Shown here: piece after piece, positions 44,601 through 52,634 of the stretch
Layout of the letters: the number at the start of each line of letters is the position of its first letter
How positions within the stretch are numbered: the stretch's first letter is position 1
Source of the DNA: Pseudomonas sp. BGI-2
Lineage (GTDB): Bacteria > Pseudomonadota > Gammaproteobacteria > Pseudomonadales > Pseudomonadaceae
DNA: 64,000 bases
Assembly: GCF_004310295.1 (NCBI RefSeq)
Contig: NZ_SISB01000018.1
Span: 50,337-114,336 of the forward strand
Reading direction: 5' to 3'
The notes under the pieces: generated by a model
Seen by the model: the letters and a program-made list of their open reading frames with translations, nothing else
What the model was told of the DNA's origin: nothing
The model's database searches: none
Made by a program: the position numbers and the translations under genes

Positions 44601-44781
44601 CATCGGTGACAACCACTTCGGAACGCTGACCGCCTTCGTACCGGGGCGCACCGCCGAAGCCTTCAAGTTCACCTCGGCGCTGCCCGTGCAGGTACTCAAG
44701 GGCATGGCACCGATTCTCACGCCGTATCTGCAACCGGGGACGCATACGCAATGTCTGCCGGTGGAGGTAGCGCGACGCTGA
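41650..44781 (+). CDS. GT51 transglycosylase/penicillin-binding-like protein
   Basis: 1043 residues, a cytoplasmic tail, one membrane helix (about residues 43-61, WGAFWLLLLIILIVLGLAA) and a large periplasmic part. A transglycosylase region includes VVSSLLFIENRFLLDP and AGGSTLATQLEKYRHSP (GGSTxTxQ-like motif with alanine), followed by VRDYLNSVPL. The later half has transpeptidase-type motifs in order: STAK (SxxK) in GSTAKMRV, SIN (SxN) in RESINLPF and KTGTG in MGGKTGTGD. So a bifunctional class A PBP relative is likely, longer than PBP1a/1b and diverged. It polymerises or edits peptidoglycan; a specialised role is unknown. Confidence 0.83.
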   Translation: MDQSTMGALWQTDTSKTVVPTERVDEAPIPEKPSSSRTKHGWGAFWLLLLIILIVLGLAAAKEMRTSKFQSREVSKFAASLSYEMRPGPSDAIRYPGAGPFDLRLGYSSLNEFLPRLIKRDYVIASQTRFSQKLMDYTDNGFFVPYAEKIQAGLSITDCRAAPLYQYKYPQQLYSSFDAIPPVVVSSLLFIENRFLLDPRQPLANPAVDWPRFGMAVWSQVAKLIHLPGQSAGGSTLATQLEKYRHSPDGLTVSGAEKIRQMISATVRAYQPGPETLQVRQNVVRDYLNSVPLSAVPGHGEVHGMAEGLRVWYGADFNKANERLANTDTDPKSMAEKGLALREMLSLMIAQRRPSHYLTKGHDELADLTDSHIRLLAANGVIDASFAAAAMASKVIYRDWQTQPTIQPIETNKGISVARSRLGGLLNRPLYDLDRLDLSATSTLQGDLQTQTTEYLKHLADPAFATQIGLMGERLLTPTSTTQVRYSFTLFELTPDGARVRVQTDSTDQPFDINEGSKLELGSTAKMRVLTTYLQVMAELHDKYAEMTVPELKKVDVPDQDRLSRWAVDYLIQNKDRNLSTMLGAALDRKYSASPGEAFFTGGGLHTFVNFRKEDNGRIPTLRDALRESINLPFIRLMRDLVRYTTYSGPNNSAELLKDDRDPRRQEYLANFADREGTSFLLKFWKKYKNKDTQARLDTFLDSMRPTPIRMAAVHRYLLPQASQESFNTFVRSHLKGAKLTEKLTDERLQRLYENYSPGAYDLPDQGFIAKVHPLDLWLMGYLLNNPDAKWSQIVKASHFERQEVYSWLFKSRHKGARDSRIRTMLEIEAFLDIHQRWQKVGYPFDHLVPSLATAIGSSGDRPAALGELIGTILNDGVRMPTLRIDTLHFAANTPYETKLINDPDAGKRVMPSEVATAMREALSQVVDAGTAKRVSGSFITPDGKPLAMGGKTGTGDNRIEAIGSGGRILSSKSINRTATFVFFIGDNHFGTLTAFVPGRTAEAFKFTSALPVQVLKGMAPILTPYLQPGTHTQCLPVEVARR

Positions 44782-44935
44782 TAAAACAATGGCGGTAATT
44801 AATTGTTTTCGGCATTGAAAATTCCAATGCTTTACGAGGACGAACACTTATTTAGCAGCTGTAATTGAGACTTTTACTTTGAGCCCCGGGCGTTAGGCTG
44901 GTCACTCCACTTAACGCTCAAGGTTTATTAAAAGC

Positions 44936-47900
44936 ATGACTGACTTACACGGACGTATATCAGCGCTACCGACACCCGGGGCCGATAACAATAAAGGTCG
45001 CCACTACGGGTTCATCAACAGCCGAATCAACCCAACGTTCAAAGGCGCATCACTGCAACGGATTCGGGAACTGAGCCTCACACAAACGGCTTCAGGGCAT
45101 TGGGTACAGACCACAAAAGATTTCGATCACACGCCGTTACAAGACGCCAACCTTGAACTCTGGTCCGCTCAAAACGCAGTCGACCGGGTAATGGATAAAG
45201 TACAAGGCGTGTATGAGTTCGCCGAACCGTTACTGACCGAGGCGTTACTGAAACAGTTCGGGGTCGACGTCGATGTAACGACAACTTGTTTGTATCTCTA
45301 TCTACCGAAAAAGCTGCCCTGGTATGCCAGCGATCTCGGCGGTGTGGTGACCCGAACCGTTTCACTGCTGGATGCGGCCCTGCACAACTTCGCGAGCCAC
45401 GAGACCTGCGAGGCAGACTCGAACTTCATCAGCCAGCCCGATGCGCGTGGGCACTTCGATATCCTGCCGATCAAACGCAAAATGTCCATCGCGCAGTTTC
45501 AGACCCTGTGTCGCCAGCTGGACATTGGCGCGCGCTATAAGAAATACCTCGAAGAGCAGTTGCTGCCCAGTGACGGCCTCGCCCTGGGTTACTTGAAACT
45601 CAAAATCGTCGAGAGCGAGAAAGCCGCGTTCAAAGCGGCCGCTCAACTGGCCGTTCTGACGGGCGACATCGATGCCGATGCCAGCGACCTCGTCCTGAAG
45701 ATGCTCGATGGTCAGCGCAATCTCACCCGTAAAGGCCGGGTGATGCAATTCGCAGAATTGTCCATCCTTGACAGCTTGCTGACCGGAATCGTGTTGATCA
45801 CGCCCATGCCGGAACAACGCATCCGTGACGTGACACCGGTGATTGTCTACGTCCCGCAAGACCCTGAGCACCCACTGAAAGAGTACCCCTCGACCGTCGC
45901 TTTCATGGATGAACTGACGCGTCAGCTACGCGACAACGAAATCGTGTCGTCCACCGGCATGACCTACCAGCAATTCTTCAGCCGGTTCGTCGATCAATCA
46001 GACCGAGGGCATTTTTTCGGCGGGCTGCAACAACGCCTGTTCGAAGTGAAATGGCATCAGAAAGAGCCATTGGAGCAAGGGCCGAGCTGGCGGGAAGTTG
46101 CCGTCACCCATCCTAGCCTGCATTTCAAAGCCGCACCGATTCCCGGCGAACTCTGGGAGTACCTCTTTCAGCAAAAGCTCAACAAGGTTTTCAACGACGC
46201 CCGACACATCGCCGTGTCCACCGCCGATGCCGATACCGATGCCCGATGGGCCTGGTGGGAGAACTTCAAGAAAATAGCCTCGGACCTCTTCAACATCGCC
46301 CTGATGGTGGTCACGCCGTTCGTTCCGGGGCTGGGTGAATTGATGATGGTCTACTCCGTGTATCAGATGACCAGCGACGTCCTCGAAGGCATCGTCGACA
46401 TGGCATTGGGGCTGTGGACCGAAGCCGCCGAGCATATTACCGGAGCAGTCACAGACTTTCTTTCGCTGGTGGCGTTTGCCGCCGGCGCGAAGATCGGTGA
46501 GCTTGCACGCCTGAAACTGTCGCCGCTGATCGAAGGCATGAAACCGGTGACACTGCCCAATGGCGAACCTCGTCTGTGGCATCCCGACCTCACACCTTAC
46601 GAGCTACCCGATGTGAAGTTACCGGCTGATTCCAGCCCAGACGCGCAGGGGTTTCACGCCCACGAAGGCCAGGACATTCTGCCACTGGATGACAAGCACT
46701 ACGCCGTGCAAAAGGACCCGCAAACCGGTGACTACCGCGTCAAACACCCCCATCGCGACACTGCTTATTTACCCGAGTTGAAACACAACGGCCGCGGCGC
46801 CTGGACCCACGAAGCCGAAAACCCGCGCGTATGGGAACGCCCGACATTAATGCGGCGTCTGGGCCACTCCGTGGACGGCTTCAGCGACGCAGAACTCGAA
46901 GACGTTCGTATCGCCAGCGGCACCGACGACGCTGCGCTGCGCCGGATGTACGTCGACAACACGGCCCCGCCACCGTTACTGGATGACAGCCTCACCCGCT
47001 TGAAAAATCAGCGCCAGACCCGCCAGGCCATTGAAAAAATCCGATCAGGTTTGCCCCTGGATCCGTCGTCCTACTGGTTTGAACCGCTGGCGACTTACCT
47101 GGACGGCTGGCCCGCGGACAAAGCCCTGAAGGTCTACGAAAACGCCGACAGGACCGGCCGGTTCCGCCAGTATGGCAATGCCGATGCAACCGACGAGCAG
47201 ACGCTGTCCACCAGTTTGTCCAACCTGATGAGCGAGCAATTTGCGCCGCGCCTTGTCGAGTTTCTCAGCGAAGACGAGCGGCAAGCCATGCTCGGTCGGT
47301 CAACCGCCAAAAGTGAACGGGTGCAAGCGTTGCGTGATCGACTGGCGGACGAAGCCAATCGACTGAGCGCTGACATCGTCAATCAGCTTTACCACGGTGC
47401 GCAAGCGTCCGACGATCCTCAGATCCGACTCATTCGCCAGACATTTCCCGAGCTGCCAACACGTGCGGCACAGAAGCTGCTCAACAATGCCGACGCGGCC
47501 GACCTCAAGCGCATGAACCAGGAGCAGCGCCTACCGTTGAGCCTCAAAAGCCGTGCGCGTGACGCCGCCTTCGAAGTCCGGACGAACCATGCCTATGAAG
47601 GTTTTCACGACGGCGCGCAGTGGGTGGCGGAAACCGAACGCCTGGTGCTGAACGCACTGAGGATTCATACCGACACGTTCGCGCAATTGCGCATCGAGGT
47701 TCGCGAAGGCAGCGATGCTGGCCCCTTGCGCAGCAGTGTGGGTGCGCAGGACGCGTCGACGGTTCGGATGCTGGTCAAGGATGAGGGGAACCTGTTTGAA
47801 GTCTGGGACGCCGACAACCACAAACTGCACGACGCCGCTGATTTTTATGAAGCCGTCCTCAACGCTTTGCCGAAAAACAAACGAGCGCAGCTGGGTTATC

Positions 47901-50011
47901 GGCCGGGCCAGGGTGAATTTTTCAAGCAATGGGTGATGGCAAAGACCGAGACACCTGCGCAGCGCCGCACCGCGCTCGCCGCACCACCGATCCGTCCGGT
48001 GGCGAACCATGAAGACATGACGCTGCTGCGCGGCCCCGGTTTTTCGACCACCGGCGCCACACTCATCCAACGGGTGGAGGATTTGTACCCCCACTTCAAC
48101 GAACGAGAGGTCAATACCTTCGTTCGATCCCTGGGTTCGCCAGAGCAAGGGCGTCAGACTCTGGCGAGGCTGGACCGAGAGCTGTATGACCTTCAAAAGC
48201 TGCTCCATCGGTGGCAAAACCAGCGACCTGACGCGTGGGGGCCTGATCGACAAGGGTTCGTGCGCGGTGGCGGGCTGCATATTGCCGATCGACTCATCGA
48301 TTGCTTCTCAAGAAAACCCACGGTATTTGGTGAACGCAGTATCACTGCCGACGGCGGTTATGCGCTGGACCTGTCCGTAGAGTTCGATATGCCCGATCTC
48401 GAACGCTGGTGGAAGGAACTGCCGGACATCAAGCACTACCTCGATCAGATCAGCACCTTGAATCTGGACCGCACAAACTTTTCCGAAACCTCCTCCAACC
48501 TGTTGAGTGACTTTTCTCATCTCCGGCAACTGAGCGCACGCAGCTGCGGGTTGACGCGACTCCCCGAAACCATCGGCAAGATGCACTACCTGCGAACGTT
48601 GCGGCTGATGAACAACGACATCAGGTTGACCCCGTCGGCCGTCGAGCAACTGCGAAACCTGACCCACATGGAAACACTCAGGCTCGATGACAACACGCAA
48701 CTGGGCAGGCTCCCGAACGTCGGGCGCATGCCCAAACTGAGGATCCTGAGTTTGAGCAACACCGGGGCAACCACCTGGCCCGATGGGCTTCTCGGACCCT
48801 CCAGCAAGCGCCGACCGCGTGGCTTCTTTCTGGATTTGCAGGAGAACCCGATCAGCGTGATTCCGACCGTTGTGCCCGGCTCGGAGGATGCCTTCCTTGT
48901 GGCGCGAACCCGCTTGTACGAAAAGCATCTCTCGGACGCAAACCTGGTCATTTTCAAGGCATATCGACGGTCAGTCGGCATCGCTCCCAAGCAGGTCTAC
49001 GCCGACGCTGCAAGAGACGCGATGAACCTGTGGCCGATGAACGACGACTCTGTCTGGTGGAGTGCCGAGGTCTCAGGGCTGGGTACTTTCCGGGAGGAAG
49101 CCTGGCACGATTTGATGACCGAGCCGGGCTCTGAAGATTTTTTTGCCTTGATCCAGAAACAGACACGCTCGGCCGATTACAAAGCCGGTGGTGATTTGCG
49201 TCAACAGCTCAGCAGCCGGGTATGGCGCATGATCGAAGCCATCGACCTGGACACCGAGTTGCGCAAGGAACTGTTCGAAATGGCCAAGGCGCCCACTACG
49301 TGCGCCGATGCCGGGGCTCAGGTGTTCAACCACATGGGCATCAAGGTGCTCGCCTCCGAAGCCTATGCCTTATCGACGTCCAACGCCGTCCTGGAAAGCA
49401 AACTGGTGAACCTGGCAAAAGGCGCCGCTCGCCTGGCGCGCGTGGATGACATTGCCCGTGCCGATTTCGGCAGCCGTGAGGGCAACCCCGATGAGGTGGA
49501 GGTGTACCTCGCTTACGAAACCGGCCTGGCTCAACGCCTCGGTTTACCGTGGCAATCGGAGTCGATGCTGCATCGCCCACTGGCCAAAGTGAGCGCCAAA
49601 ACCCTCGACACCGCCTTCAATACGGTGATGTCGATGGAGGCCGGCGAAGGGTTGATCAACGACATGATCGATCAGCCGTTCTGGCAGAAATACTTGCATG
49701 ACACGTACCCGAACGAGTTCAGTCGCAATACCCGGTTTTACGAAACCAAGAGCGACTTGCTGGAGGAGTTGCGCGAAGCACAACAGGCCTGGGCGAGCTC
49801 CAAAGGCCTGCAGATTGCGCAGCGACGAGCCCTCAAACAGCGCCTCCTAGACCTCGCACGACGACTGGGTGTCGATGACAGTGTGGTGTTTACCGATCAA
49901 GACATGACCGATGAGGTCTACGGCCGATTGCTTCACGACATGGGCTACGAAGAAAAAGAGCTGAGCAGGAAGCTGACCCGCGCAGCGCTGCAAAAAGACG
50001 CACAGCAGTAA
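44936..50011 (+). CDS. NEL-type E3 ubiquitin ligase effector with LRRs
   Basis: 1691 residues. The N-terminal two thirds resemble the dermonecrotic-toxin-like DUF6543 region of Pseudomonas effectors, with a hydrophobic stretch at about 445-525 (FNIALMVVTPFVPGLGELMMVYSVYQ). Leucine-rich repeats lie at about 1172-1290 (LRQLSARSCGLTRLPETIGKMHYLRTLRLMNNDI). The C-terminal part (about 1340-1690) matches the novel E3 ligase fold of IpaH/SspH, with the catalytic Cys1456 and Asp1458 in TTCADAG. Such enzymes ubiquitinate host proteins after secretion. No signal peptide and no type III secretion genes are visible. ATG 44936 follows an A+T-rich promoter region. It stands alone before a terminator. Confidence 0.87.
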   Translation: MTDLHGRISALPTPGADNNKGRHYGFINSRINPTFKGASLQRIRELSLTQTASGHWVQTTKDFDHTPLQDANLELWSAQNAVDRVMDKVQGVYEFAEPLLTEALLKQFGVDVDVTTTCLYLYLPKKLPWYASDLGGVVTRTVSLLDAALHNFASHETCEADSNFISQPDARGHFDILPIKRKMSIAQFQTLCRQLDIGARYKKYLEEQLLPSDGLALGYLKLKIVESEKAAFKAAAQLAVLTGDIDADASDLVLKMLDGQRNLTRKGRVMQFAELSILDSLLTGIVLITPMPEQRIRDVTPVIVYVPQDPEHPLKEYPSTVAFMDELTRQLRDNEIVSSTGMTYQQFFSRFVDQSDRGHFFGGLQQRLFEVKWHQKEPLEQGPSWREVAVTHPSLHFKAAPIPGELWEYLFQQKLNKVFNDARHIAVSTADADTDARWAWWENFKKIASDLFNIALMVVTPFVPGLGELMMVYSVYQMTSDVLEGIVDMALGLWTEAAEHITGAVTDFLSLVAFAAGAKIGELARLKLSPLIEGMKPVTLPNGEPRLWHPDLTPYELPDVKLPADSSPDAQGFHAHEGQDILPLDDKHYAVQKDPQTGDYRVKHPHRDTAYLPELKHNGRGAWTHEAENPRVWERPTLMRRLGHSVDGFSDAELEDVRIASGTDDAALRRMYVDNTAPPPLLDDSLTRLKNQRQTRQAIEKIRSGLPLDPSSYWFEPLATYLDGWPADKALKVYENADRTGRFRQYGNADATDEQTLSTSLSNLMSEQFAPRLVEFLSEDERQAMLGRSTAKSERVQALRDRLADEANRLSADIVNQLYHGAQASDDPQIRLIRQTFPELPTRAAQKLLNNADAADLKRMNQEQRLPLSLKSRARDAAFEVRTNHAYEGFHDGAQWVAETERLVLNALRIHTDTFAQLRIEVREGSDAGPLRSSVGAQDASTVRMLVKDEGNLFEVWDADNHKLHDAADFYEAVLNALPKNKRAQLGYRPGQGEFFKQWVMAKTETPAQRRTALAAPPIRPVANHEDMTLLRGPGFSTTGATLIQRVEDLYPHFNEREVNTFVRSLGSPEQGRQTLARLDRELYDLQKLLHRWQNQRPDAWGPDRQGFVRGGGLHIADRLIDCFSRKPTVFGERSITADGGYALDLSVEFDMPDLERWWKELPDIKHYLDQISTLNLDRTNFSETSSNLLSDFSHLRQLSARSCGLTRLPETIGKMHYLRTLRLMNNDIRLTPSAVEQLRNLTHMETLRLDDNTQLGRLPNVGRMPKLRILSLSNTGATTWPDGLLGPSSKRRPRGFFLDLQENPISVIPTVVPGSEDAFLVARTRLYEKHLSDANLVIFKAYRRSVGIAPKQVYADAARDAMNLWPMNDDSVWWSAEVSGLGTFREEAWHDLMTEPGSEDFFALIQKQTRSADYKAGGDLRQQLSSRVWRMIEAIDLDTELRKELFEMAKAPTTCADAGAQVFNHMGIKVLASEAYALSTSNAVLESKLVNLAKGAARLARVDDIARADFGSREGNPDEVEVYLAYETGLAQRLGLPWQSESMLHRPLAKVSAKTLDTAFNTVMSMEAGEGLINDMIDQPFWQKYLHDTYPNEFSRNTRFYETKSDLLEELREAQQAWASSKGLQIAQRRALKQRLLDLARRLGVDDSVVFTDQDMTDEVYGRLLHDMGYEEKELSRKLTRAALQKDAQQ

Positions 50012-50017
50012 TCGGCA

Positions 50018-50049
50018 AACCCTGATGCACCCGTTGCTGCATCAGGGTT
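50018..50049. terminator. Bidirectional terminator-like hairpin
   Basis: AACCCTGATGCA and TGCATCAGGGTT form a perfect 12-bp stem with an eight-base loop between the convergent NEL gene and the fimbrial operon. The T run is short. Confidence 0.75.
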
Positions 50050-50055
50050 CAACCC

Positions 50056-51318
50056 TTAACCCACTTCCGAATCCCAGATGACCGTTACATTGCCCGAATA
50101 AGATCTGGCGATACCGGGTTTGAGCATTTCGTCGACCTCGTCCGGCGCAATCTCGAAGTGCAACGTTCCGGGCTTGCGATCGACATAAAAGCGCGGCTGG
50201 AAAAGCTCAGTGCCACTGCCGTCGCGCCGCAACGGTCGACGACTGACCGGTTGAGCGGCGGCATCCACCAGACCATTGGGCAGAGTCAGGCTGACGTCGA
50301 GTGGCACGACATGACCTGAAACCGGATCGCGCACCGAGCAGCGGTTGCCATCCAGGCTGTACTGGCAGTCCAGGCTCATCTTGAAGCGACTCGACGAAGA
50401 CACATTGAACGTCTGATCCCGAAACAACCGTGTCGGCTTGCGCCCCTGCGTCAGCCAGGCTTGCCAACCGCCCTGCGGGACCAGTTCAACGCGATTGCCA
50501 CCCGGCGGTATCTCGACCTTGAGGGTGTGCCGAACATCCAGGGAGAAATTGAGGGTCAGTTGATTGTCAGCCGGAATCATGACATCACCCATGTCGAAAT
50601 CCTGATGAGGACCGACCCTGTAGGTAATCGAACCGTTGTATTTGCCCGCGACCATGTTCAGCGGATCGGGTGTGCGCAGTTCATAGGCGAAAACGAAGTA
50701 CAGATACCGGAAGGACATCGGGATGTCGAAAAGTGCCTTTTTGCTGCACACGCCAGCACCAACCGGAACTCTCCAGAAACTGTTGTAACCCCTGGGACCA
50801 TGGGAATACCAACCCACACCCTGGCAAGGACTCGGGGCGTAGGCCCAGCCCCCTCCTGCCCAAAGTTGATCCCAGTACCCGCCCCCGGTCAATTCGGTAA
50901 CGGGGCGTGGAACTTGTGCTTCGTGACCAATACCTCCGATCCGAACGGAAAGCACTTTTGAATCTCCCGATTCATGCGTAACACGTACTTCTCTCCACGC
51001 TGAGGGAACCTTGGCCATACCGCCTTGGCGAGGGTCGGCATGATTGGCCAGAATCGGCGCATTGGCCGTGAAAGCAATGGGCGCACCGAGACTGAAAAGT
51101 CCAAAAGGCTCACAGGCCGCCGGGACCTGCCGACAAAACCCCTCCGAAGGCGTCTTGTTGACGAATTCATTTTTCTGCGGCTTTGCCGAATCCGGCACGA
51201 ATTCCGCTTCAATCTCCAGGACTGCCGCCTGCACAGGCAGTGAAAACACAGCGAACATCAGGCTGATCACTGCACAGCCACCCGGCATTTGAAATAATCG
51301 TCCAACTGAAAAATTCAT
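50056..51318 (-). CDS. Alternate chaperone-usher fimbrial tip adhesin (CfaE-like)
   Basis: 420 residues with a Sec signal (MNFSVGRLFQMPGGCAVISLMFAVFSLPVQA, cleavage after about residue 31). It has cysteines suited to disulphides (GFCRQVPAACEPFG, SPCQGVGWYS, LDCQYSLDGNRCSV) and many aromatic residues. As the last gene of a CS1/CFA-type fimbrial operon it occupies the position of the tip adhesin. Direct similarity to CfaE could not be confirmed by eye, so the role rests on position, size and exported nature. It is the likely receptor-binding subunit. Confidence 0.72.
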   Translation of the reverse strand: MNFSVGRLFQMPGGCAVISLMFAVFSLPVQAAVLEIEAEFVPDSAKPQKNEFVNKTPSEGFCRQVPAACEPFGLFSLGAPIAFTANAPILANHADPRQGGMAKVPSAWREVRVTHESGDSKVLSVRIGGIGHEAQVPRPVTELTGGGYWDQLWAGGGWAYAPSPCQGVGWYSHGPRGYNSFWRVPVGAGVCSKKALFDIPMSFRYLYFVFAYELRTPDPLNMVAGKYNGSITYRVGPHQDFDMGDVMIPADNQLTLNFSLDVRHTLKVEIPPGGNRVELVPQGGWQAWLTQGRKPTRLFRDQTFNVSSSSRFKMSLDCQYSLDGNRCSVRDPVSGHVVPLDVSLTLPNGLVDAAAQPVSRRPLRRDGSGTELFQPRFYVDRKPGTLHFEIAPDEVDEMLKPGIARSYSGNVTVIWDSEVG

Positions 51319-51358
51319 CGATTCTCCTTAAATCATGAATGGCTGATCCCTCCTGGCT

Positions 51359-51856
51359 TCACTCTCCCGGCAACACCGCGTTGAAAACCATGTTGACGCT
51401 GCCAAAATAGTTACCGGGCTTATAAACCCCATCGGCAGGTGGCACCGGCACGATTTGCAGTAAAACCCGCTTGCCCTGCGCCGCTTCGCTCAGCGAAACC
51501 ACCTCGCGGCTTTCCCCCTCGCTTAACAACTTGTCGTTGAACGTGACACGCAAACCAATGTCATGGGCATCCGTCCCGTTGGACAAGTAGGGCCTGCCCT
51601 CAAGGCGGGCTTCGATGGAGCCGGCTTCATTCTTCACATCGAAATACTTGCGCAAGCCACCCAGGGTCGAGGTCGCCAGATTCCACGGCAATGGCTGTTC
51701 ACGGTGAATCCAGTCGGGATCTGCGGGAATGACGTAGAACGCCTGGCTCGGGATCGTCACGAACACTTCGAAGTGCTGCACTTCGCGGGCGGCAAACGCT
51801 GAATGGCAGGCCACTGCCAACACCATCAGAACCGTGAGTTTTCTGAACATGGTCAT
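51359..51856 (-). CDS. Fimbrial minor subunit (CS1-type pilin-like)
   Basis: 165 residues, Sec signal MTMFRKLTVLMVLAVACHSAFA. Pilin-like strands: REVQHFEVFVTIPSQAFYVIPADPDW resembles the start of the major subunit at 55272 (ITAEIPSKVFHAQPVD), and the end has VNMVFNAVLPGE. It is probably a second structural pilin or adaptor between shaft and tip. Its ATG overlaps the stop of the chaperone gene by one base; ATG 51850 is an alternative. Confidence 0.8.
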   Translation of the reverse strand: MTMFRKLTVLMVLAVACHSAFAAREVQHFEVFVTIPSQAFYVIPADPDWIHREQPLPWNLATSTLGGLRKYFDVKNEAGSIEARLEGRPYLSNGTDAHDIGLRVTFNDKLLSEGESREVVSLSEAAQGKRVLLQIVPVPPADGVYKPGNYFGSVNMVFNAVLPGE

Positions 51857-52602
51857 CAGCCTTTCACATCGAGTTTCTTGCTGCTCGCGCCTTCAACCAA
51901 AGTGAAGCGATACTCGCGACCGGCCTGTTTCTCGAACTCGAAACTGCGCCCTGCCAGGATGTGATGCTTGGTGGTTGGCTGGCAGTCCTGCTCGTTCTTG
52001 ACCGAGCAATCCTTGAACTCATCGATCACCACCACGGTGTTGCCGTTGTTGCGGATCCGGTACCTGGCCGCATCGTTTTCGATCACGCTGGCGTAACGCG
52101 TGTCCTTGGGCCGGACGAAAAACACCGCGCCATAACCGGCCAGCACCGTGACCCCGGCGGAGAGGGTTTTCTTGTATGCCTCACGGTCTTCAACGGAGAC
52201 CGCGAATTCGTCTTCTTTCTCGGGCACCACCGGCACGAAACGCACACGAAAATAACGCTCTTTGTCGCGTTCGCCCATGTACAGCAAGCGCGTGCCTTGC
52301 ATGCCACTGGCGGGCACGATCAGCCGCGCCGGGCTGGCCATCAAGCCATCCCGGGCGGTGCCGTCGGCACTGGATTTGAGCGGCACTTCCTGGGATTTGC
52401 CTTCAGCGTCGTAAAGGATTTCAAGGATGTTGACCTTGACGAAGGCGGTGCTGTCACCACCGTTGAAGACGCGTTTCAAGAACGTACTTTTGTCGCCGTC
52501 CAGGTAGTCGTAAACCGAGCCGATGTTGATGCTCGGCCCGGCGTGCGCCGTCTGGGTGAACAAACAAAAACCAATCAGTGCCAACCGACGTTTCATCGTC
52601 AT
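51856..52602 (-). CDS. Fimbrial periplasmic chaperone (alternate CU type)
   Basis: 248 residues with a Sec signal (MTMKRRLALIGFCLFTQTAHA). Immunoglobulin-like features are visible: FVKVNILEILYDAEGK, ARLIVPASGMQGTRLLYMGERDKERYFRVRFVPVVP and NGNTVVVIDEFKDC, as in CfaA-type chaperones that donate a strand to fimbrial subunits in the periplasm. ATG 52602 is very near its GAGG site; ATG 52596 is possible. It follows the usher gene by 32 bases. Confidence 0.85.
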   Translation of the reverse strand: MTMKRRLALIGFCLFTQTAHAGPSINIGSVYDYLDGDKSTFLKRVFNGGDSTAFVKVNILEILYDAEGKSQEVPLKSSADGTARDGLMASPARLIVPASGMQGTRLLYMGERDKERYFRVRFVPVVPEKEDEFAVSVEDREAYKKTLSAGVTVLAGYGAVFFVRPKDTRYASVIENDAARYRIRNNGNTVVVIDEFKDCSVKNEQDCQPTTKHHILAGRSFEFEKQAGREYRFTLVEGASSKKLDVKG

Positions 52603-52634
52603 TTACCTCATAGAAAAATGCGTTTCGCCGGGCC

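Noticed and set aside
44936..50011. A polymorphic toxin with immunity gene
   Set aside because: The C-terminus fits a NEL ligase rather than a toxin tip, and no small gene follows on the same strand before the terminator.
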